Origin: Callorhinus ursinus
Taxonomy: Eukaryota; Chordata; Mammalia; Carnivora; Otariidae
Direction of reading: 5' to 3'
NCBI RefSeq assembly: GCF_003265705.1
Contig: NW_020312904.1
Coordinates: 1,055,727-1,119,726, forward strand
DNA length: 64,000 bases
Shown here: piece by piece, positions 57,661-64,000 of the stretch
Numbering within the stretch: position 1 is the stretch's first letter
How the letters are laid out: every line of letters begins with the position of its first letter
Made by a program: the position numbers and the translations under genes
The notes under the pieces: model-generated
What the model was told of the DNA's origin: nothing
The model's database searches: none
What the model saw: only the letters and a program-made list of their open reading frames with translations

Positions 57661-57819
57661 TGGGCACACACCCCAAACACTTTGACTGCCAGACCGGGAC
57701 CGCTGTAGCCCAGTTCTGCAAGGGGCTTCCGTGCCCTGGAAATATCCCTGGGCTGTCTCCGTGTCAGGACACACGTATTTCTCCCCCTCTCTCTCTAAGC
57801 ATGAGCCTAGAAATCCTTG

Positions 57820-58470
57820 GAATGTACGTATGTCATTTAAGCTTGCCCTGCCACCTCCCTGTTGACGGACACTGAGTTTTGTGTCGTGAGCCGCTGTAGG
57901 CGAGCGTGTGCACACGCAGCTCTGGGTGACAGACTGGGGCTGTACGTCCCATCTTTCCGTCTGGATTTCTATGGGCAGAGTCACTCAGCACCTGTGCGTG
58001 GCTTCTTTTATCCACCGTGATTCTTCCAGAGCGACTCTGCCAGTCCCCACTTACCCCAGTGTCATCCTGCTCCCCTGAAAACTCCCTGAATTGTTATCTG
58101 CGCTTAGAAATGACTGTCGTCCACTAAGGCAGGTGACACTCTGGTTCTGACTGGCCCAAGTCCGGGAGGGCTGCGCATCTTTCATATGTCCGTGGGCGTG
58201 TATGCATTTCTTCGTGTATCAATCACCCATGCACGTGGCCCGTCGTTTGCCTTTCTCCTCTCATTGATTTGTAAGAGCTCTTTCTTTGTTCCGAGGGCTA
58301 GTCTGGCTTCTGTTTTGTGTGCTGTAGTATTTTCTCTTGCATGGAACTTGTCTTCCCACTTAATTTATGGTGGCTTTTGTTAAAACATTGTTGAAACGTC
58401 CTTGTGAGGACAGTTGTTTTGTGCTTCTGGTTTAAAGTTTTTATTTAGAAAACCTTGTCTGCTCACGATT
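57820..58470 (-). mobile_element. Ancient L1 relic, antisense
   Basis: On the plus strand the phrases CCCTGTTGACGGACACTGAG, then CTGCGCATCTTTCATATGTC, CATTGATTTGTAAGAGCTC, TTTATGGTGGCTTTTGTT and AAGTTTTTATTTAGAAAACC follow the order of the reverse complement of the 3' half of an old L1 ORF2. It is diverged, with several gaps. Confidence 0.65.
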
Positions 58471-58474
58471 ACAG

Positions 58475-61400
58475 AGTGGGGTCCTCACCATCTCCTCCCA
58501 CCCAGTGCAAGCGTCTGCACGCTCTGCCCTCCAGGCCCTGACCTCGCTGGGTTTATGGGGCGCTAATCCACTTCCTCTCATCATGGCCTCGGCTGGAGCG
58601 CCTCCTCATCTGTGCGCATGGAGTCTGCCGCTCAGAAGGCCGCCCAGTCCTGGGCGGTCATGGGACCCTCCGTGTGCTGAGACGGTGTCACCCGCCACAG
58701 GACCACCCTCTGCACTGTGTCTTCTCAGCAAGGAGGCGGGGCCTGGCGTCTCCCACGTGTACACCACGTGGCGGCTCACACGCAGGCCCACGGATGTCTT
58801 TCTAATCACATCTGCTCCCTGGCGCCACTCCATCCACTTTGTTGTGTGCAATTTCCCACTCTATCCCCTGGGCGGACTTGGCAGACATGCCCCCACGCAC
58901 CCACCCAAGGCTCCTTCCTACAGATGTGCCAAGACACCTGCTAGCGGCGGGCGCTTGGCTTGGACTCCAGTGGTCCCCTCTCAGGGAAACACTTGAGCCA
59001 GCGGGACGTGTCCCCAGAGACGCTGGCCCCGCTGGGGTGTCCAGGCTGTGGAAGCTGTGAGTCACTGCAGCTCCTAGGGGTGAGGGTCCAGTGCGAGGCC
59101 TGCTGTTAGTTCGGACTCTTGCTGACCCCTATTCTTGGCCCCAGATTCTCCACCAGAAGCTGGAAGCAGCCTGGGCACCTCGGGGCGCCGTGGGTTCCCT
59201 CAACACGGTGGCTGTTTCCTGAGTCAAGGAAGCCGAGGGGCTCCACGCCTGCATCTGGCACCTGATTGCTTGCTGTGCTCAGGGCCCGTGTGGAGAAGGA
59301 CAGAGGGGAGGCTCACTGTCCCTCACGGGCCGGCACACGGGCTCACAGCAGCTGGGAGACCCCCGCCCCACCCGTAAAGGTGCAGAGGAGCCCAGCCCGC
59401 TGTTCTGCCCTGGCCTCGTGGCTTTACGGCACATGCTTCTTATATGCAGAGCTCGGAGCTAAAGTTCTGGGGGATGGCTGGGAGGAGGGGCAGCGCCTGG
59501 AGCAGGGTCAGCGCATAGTGGGGCTCGGCATGCATACGGGGCTCCACAAGCACACAGGGCCCCCATCGGTCCAGCATCTGGCTCCCGGGCGGCGGGGGGC
59601 CCTGCTAGCCCTGTCCCTGCTCCGCTCGCCCCCTGCTCAGTGACTAGCAAGGGGCCCTCGGGCACATGGTGCCCACGAGCCTCCGCTCCATGAGAAAACA
59701 GGGCTCTGTGAGCCGGTCTGTCCTCAGCTGCGCATCCTGGAGTCTGGCTTCCTGACGCTGTGAGCTCCAGCCCCCCAGCCGGTTCTGGATTTCTGCCCCG
59801 CGCATACTGCAGGACCCCCATGGGCAACCCCTCCGTGGGCAGCCCCTCCGTGCGCCTCTGACAGAGTGCCCACCCCCGGCCTCCCACCCCCACCTCACAC
59901 AGCACCTGAGCCAGCAAGGCCTGTGGGGAGTGGGGCCCAGGTGCACACCGGGTTGCTCAATCGAGACGAGAGGCTGGGGGTGGGGGTTCTGGGGGCACAC
60001 AGGGAGATGGATCCATCTGTCTCCTAACCTGGTGGCGTCAATCAAAATTTATGAAGGTTGCAGAGTGGCGCTTCCTTCTGGAGCCGGCCCCATGGTGGAC
60101 CAGAGCCGTGGCCTGCAAGGACCCTGCCCCAGCCTGGAGGCCAAGCTGGGAAGTCCACGTGGCTCCTGGGCCCGCTTCGGATCAGGGAGGGGCCCCTGGG
60201 CCACACGCCATCCCCAGAGGTGACCCAAGCCAACAGGGACGCTATCTGCAGGCCAAGAAGAGCAGTCGAGGCCTGTCCCAGCTGGGGACCCCGGCCACGG
60301 CCAGAAGACCCTGGGTCGTCACACTGTTACAGAGACCCCTTGGCATCACTCCACCTTAATGATAGGAAACGAGAGTCTACACCCCTGCTGAACATCCGGG
60401 AAGCTGCAACTAACTGGGTCAGCAAGGCGTCCCAGGGGACAGCTCTCCCCTCAGTGTCAAGTGGGTCCGTACAATGTTGCCCAGAGTGAACAGACCTGCG
60501 TCTCCACCCTGACCCCACCTGCCCAGCCCCGGGCTCAGCAGCCCGCCCTTCCTTCCCCTGCCCACCCCAGCCCTGTTGTCCACGAATAGAGGGTACCCTC
60601 CCGGGGTGTTTTCCAGAGCCATCTCCAATGCCGCTCCCACCCCCACGGTCTATGGTCGAGGTGAACAAATACTCCCTTCCTGCTAACAGCCCGGGGTCTC
60701 CTCCCCCTCCTGATACCCACCCAGGGCCTCTCCTGCCCTGTGGGTTTACTATTGCTCAGGCAATCGTTCTGCCAGGTCCTGCCTAAAGCTGCACATGAGA
60801 AAGCTGGCTTGCTCTTTGGTAATTTAAACATAAAATCTTCTCATAAATTCCAGCAGCCTCCCCCTCATCTGGCCCTAGTGAGACTTTCCTGTTTATGGAA
60901 GAAAAATTGCCTTTCAGGGCTGGCATCGTCTGTCTCTCTGCTGTCTGTTGTTTCTGGGCAAGGCGGTTCTGGAGCCCCACATGGAAGGACGCTGACCCAG
61001 TGCCCGGGGTCACGGGGCACACATCTGTCTTGGGCACCGTCTCCACCCCTAAACTGTACACCTGTGGCCATGGAGTGAGTAATGCTCCATCCCTGCAAGG
61101 GCAGGAAGGCGGGGGACAAGCGAAGGTCTGAGAGCCTGGTCCAGCCCCTCACGGATCCCACATGAAGCCTCGGCCAGGGTCAGGACCCAGGTCACCAACC
61201 ACGATGGAGGACACGGTGTGCCCTAGGAGTGGGCAAGAGGCCTCCCGGAGCTCCCAGGTGCAGAGGGTCTCACAGCCTCTGATACCATCTAGTATTTTCT
61301 ACGGGAGACCCCGGAATAAATGAGAGACCACGGACAGACAAGAAGGTCTTTGGAAGAGCCTGACGTCCCCACCTGTCCAGCCCCTGCTCTGCAGACTGGC

Positions 61401-61635
61401 CATGAGGGTGCAGGAGGGGGATGGACAGACTTGGACCCTGGGTGCCCTGTCGGCCAGGCAGTGCCCCGCCCCCACCCAGGCAGCTGGTCCTCTGCAGTGG
61501 GTTGGCAGCTCCCCGGGGACCCATGGCTAGTCGTGGAGAGGCTGCAGGTCAGCCTGGGACCACTCCCCAAACACCCATGCAGACCCCAGGGGCAGCCACC
61601 CATCTCCCAGCCTCAAACAACCTAGGGAGGGGGCT
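58475..61635. other. GC-rich intergenic sequence, no gene recognised
   Basis: About 3 kb of unique GC-rich DNA. No exon, promoter or confident repeat was recognised. Confidence 0.5.
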
Positions 61636-61639
61636 GCTC

Positions 61640-61870
61640 ATTTGTGGAAACCTCTCCAGAGGAGTGTTGATTGAGTTAAAATTGGATTTCTGCTCAGATT
61701 GATTATCTAATGTGATAGAAAAATATACAGTCTGGGAGCAAATTTAGATTTCAGTGAAAAATTAAACTGTTATACCAAGTTGCCCAGTGAAGCATTAAAT
61801 GCATTCTATATATAATTATATCTGCAGATTGCAGCCGTGATCTGGCTGTCTCTCCAGCTGCCTTTCTGGA
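61640..61870. other. AT-rich island, candidate conserved non-coding element
   Basis: Unique sequence with GATTGAGTTAAAATTGG, GATTGATTATCTAATG, AAAATTAAACTG and TATATAATTATATCTGC motifs. No transposon was recognised. Confidence 0.3.
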
Positions 61871-61874
61871 GGTA

Positions 61875-62175
61875 CTTAGGGCATGTGCACACAGATGACA
61901 GATAGCACCTCGGAAGCATCCGGAAGGGTGAGGGGCCGAACTGATTTCAATGGTGACTCTCCATTAATAGACGGCAGGGTTTTGGGGTTTGGAAAAGAAA
62001 CCCCACGACACCCCCCCTCAGAAATAGAGAGTAAGGCGCCTCAGGCATTGGTAGGCATGAACAGGAAAGACCCCATGACAGAAACCGGGCGTTCACAGGG
62101 TCGGAGGTGCTGGGCGCATGCCTGCAAGGATCTGAAAAGCTGGGACAGAGGGCCTACAAACCACCGGGTGCCCCG
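61875..62175. other. Intergenic sequence, no gene recognised
   Basis: Unique sequence between two AT-rich islands. Nothing named. Confidence 0.5.
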
Positions 62176-62179
62176 CATC

Positions 62180-62335
62180 CTCCCCATTGCTGTAATTTAA
62201 GAAAAATTAAATTCTCACCATCAGCGGCAACGAGCCTGGATTTGTCATGTCAGCCATTAGCGGTACAGTAATTAGGGTTTTGTTTTTTAGGCCGGAATGT
62301 AGGATCGATAGCAGAGATAAGTTAACGTAATTGGA
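62180..62335. other. AT-rich island, candidate conserved non-coding element
   Basis: About 150 bases with TGTAATTTAAGAAAAATTAA, CAGCCATTAGCGG, CAGTAATTAGGG and AACGTAATTGG motifs. Complex and unique. Candidate regulatory element only. Confidence 0.3.
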
Positions 62336-62339
62336 CTTC

Positions 62340-63450
62340 TGGATGGGTTTTCCACCCCCTCGGTCATCCTAAGTGGCAGACGCTCATGCACGCCCATCCA
62401 GCTGTCTTCACCGTCCCAGCCTGGCGCTCTCCCCCTTCCCCCGTCACGGGCATCACACGTCCATTTCACAGACTGGATTGTGTCCAAAGTGTTCTTTCAT
62501 GGATGGATACATGGAGAGATGAATAGAAGGCATAATCAAGTGTGGCTTGTGATGGGCAACACCCAGCGCAGAGAATGCCGTGAGGAAAGGTGGCCATCAG
62601 CCATCCTCAGGGACGGGTGCCTGTCCTGACGTGGACAGAGGCCCACATGAGGTGCTCCAGCCACAGCTGGGACCCAACATTCGGCAGTCCCTGCAAAGCC
62701 TTGTTCTCACCCACAGAATGGCTGCTATGGCTTCTACCTCCTGAATGATCTTTGACGTGTGAGAAGTAGGGTCAATGAGACGTGGTACAGTCTCATGCGT
62801 GACCTCACACACGCAACATACACACGTCGTCTCTGTCAAGGGCAGGCCCATTCACGCCCATGACAAACCACGAACTTCAAAGGATGGATGGAGATATTCT
62901 GATATTGCCAGAAACATCAGTTTGCAGCTCTGGTGTTCACACCTGTGTCTCTGGGACACTTTCCTCTGAGGATACAATGGGGAATGTGCCAGATTCTCTT
63001 CTGAAGGTTACAAGCAATTAACCATGGAAGGAGCCCTTTCTCTACATCTTTTATTAATCCTCTGCTATTGTTTGCTAGACAAATCACTATGATTGGGGCC
63101 ATAGGGAGTTCAGAATTGCTGAACGGTGCTTAAAATATTGGTGCTTCAAATATTGGTGCTTCATTCTGACAACTTTCCCCAAGAAATCTCTTGAGTTTGC
63201 AAGAACTCATGGCTCACGTGCAAGCCTACCTTTGTGAGAAAAATGCTAGCATGACTGAAGCCCACGGGACTCTATCTCAGAGCTGGACAAGAACTTGAAG
63301 GCTGGAAGCAGAAACCAGTGTGGTACCGGGCCCCCAACCTCCCCACCGGCCCATGGCAGGACAGCAGCTGAAAACACTCGTGGCCCAGCCTGCTGTTTTC
63401 CCCACAATCTTTCTTCTGTTCAGTTGTTTTATCCAGTGTAGGCCTCAGTG
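62340..63450. other. Intergenic sequence, no gene recognised
   Basis: Unique sequence of mixed composition. Nothing named. Confidence 0.5.
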
Positions 63451-63452
63451 AC

Positions 63453-63910
63453 TGTATTAGTCAGGGTTCTGCAGAGGAACAGAACCAACAGGAAATAGAC
63501 GATATAGGTGATAGATAGATAGATGTACATATAGACATACAGATATAGATATATAACAAGATTTATTATAAGAAATTGGCTCACATGATTATGGAGGCTG
63601 AGGAGTCCCAGGATCTGCAAGCTGGAGACCCAGGAGAGTCTGTAGCCTAAGTCCCGGTCTGAGGGTCAAAAGACGGATGTCACAGCTCAACAGTGAGGCA
63701 GAGAGGGTGAATTCTCTCTTCCTTCGCATTTTTTGTCCTATTCAGGCCCTTGATGGATTGAATGAGGCTCCCCCACCACATCGAGGAGGATAATCTGCTT
63801 TACCCATATTCTGATCTCAACCAGAAATCCCTCACAAACTCACCCAGAAATAAGGTTTAACCAAATATCTAGCACCCTTTAGCACTGTCAGTTGACATGA
63901 AATCAATGTG
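63453..63910 (-). mobile_element. MLT2-like LTR of an ancient ERVL element
   Basis: The plus strand starts TGTATTAGTCAGGGTTCTGC and proceeds through AAATTGGCTCACATGATTAT, GGAGACCCAGGAGAG, AATCTGCTTTACCC and AACCAAATATCTAGCACC. These are landmarks of the reverse complement of the mammalian MLT2 LTR group. A GATA-rich run (63506-63560) is embedded near the poly-A-signal region. The family name is from memory of landmark phrases. A solo ancient LTR is the safest description. Confidence 0.6.
63506..63560 (+). repeat. GATA-rich microsatellite
   Basis: GATAGATAGATAGAT followed by imperfect ATAGA/ATATA units, inside the LTR. Confidence 0.8.
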
Positions 63911-64000
63911 ATGGTGATTCTGATGATGCAGATGCTGATGATGGTGGTGATGGTGGTGATGAGGATGGTGATGGTGGTGGTGGTGGTGATGGTGGTGGTG
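63910..64000 (+). repeat. (GAT/GGT)n simple repeat reaching the window end
   Basis: Triplet repeat of GATGAT, GGTGAT and GGTGGT units continuing past the last base. Similar triplets to the 13.7-14.6 kb minisatellite, but without a clear 30-bp unit here. Confidence 0.9.

Noticed and set aside
56979..57721. Cys/Val- and His/Thr-rich frames running through the gap
   Set aside because: Repeat translation, and the frames read through 100 N.

Overview
The window is non-coding mammalian nuclear DNA from a carnivore (order Carnivora). Two elements indicate this. A tRNA-Lys-derived CanSINE sits at 40358-40521, and a near full-length L1 with a carnivore-type 3' UTR sits at 31932-39000. The SINE wording looks more caniform (dog, bear, seal, mustelid) than felid, but I cannot name a species. 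I found no cellular protein-coding gene, tRNA, rRNA or CRISPR. The many long open frames in the GC-rich parts show no recognisable domain, no exon organisation and no frame preference.

Layout. 1-9.1 kb: unique sequence with ancient L1 pieces (1080-3480, 6600-7050), a MIR scrap and a solo gammaretrovirus-like LTR (about 8630-9079). 9.1-23.2 kb: GC-rich intergenic DNA with several AT-rich islands that look like candidate conserved regulatory elements. It also holds a 30-bp minisatellite (13745-14580) and a perfect 64-bp tandem duplication (21729-21856). 23.2-29.1 kb: a complete but dead class I (gammaretrovirus-like) provirus on the minus strand, with two LTRs, a GTGA target duplication and a tRNA-Glu primer site. 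Its gag, pro and pol are broken, the reverse transcriptase core is largely deleted and env is almost absent. 29.1-39.7 kb: ancient L1 sequence interrupted by a young L1 on the plus strand. That insertion is flanked by a perfect 13-bp target duplication. Besides the L1, the duplication encloses a 150-bp piece of another L1 3' UTR at the 5' side and a short non-L1 segment before the final A tract. 39.7-57 kb: unique GC-rich DNA with one CanSINE, MIR scraps, an antisense L1 relic, TG-rich and C-rich tracts and more AT-rich islands. 57.07-57.66 kb: a CA-rich minisatellite containing a 100-N assembly gap. 57.8-64 kb: an antisense L1 relic, unique DNA, two AT-rich islands, an MLT2-like ERVL LTR, and a GAT/GGT repeat running off the end.

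No genes work together here. The content is a set of transposable element insertions of different ages in an intergenic region that may also hold distal regulatory elements. The most informative loci are the chimeric L1 insertion, the deleted provirus and the AT-rich islands. I see no evidence for a new molecular system.
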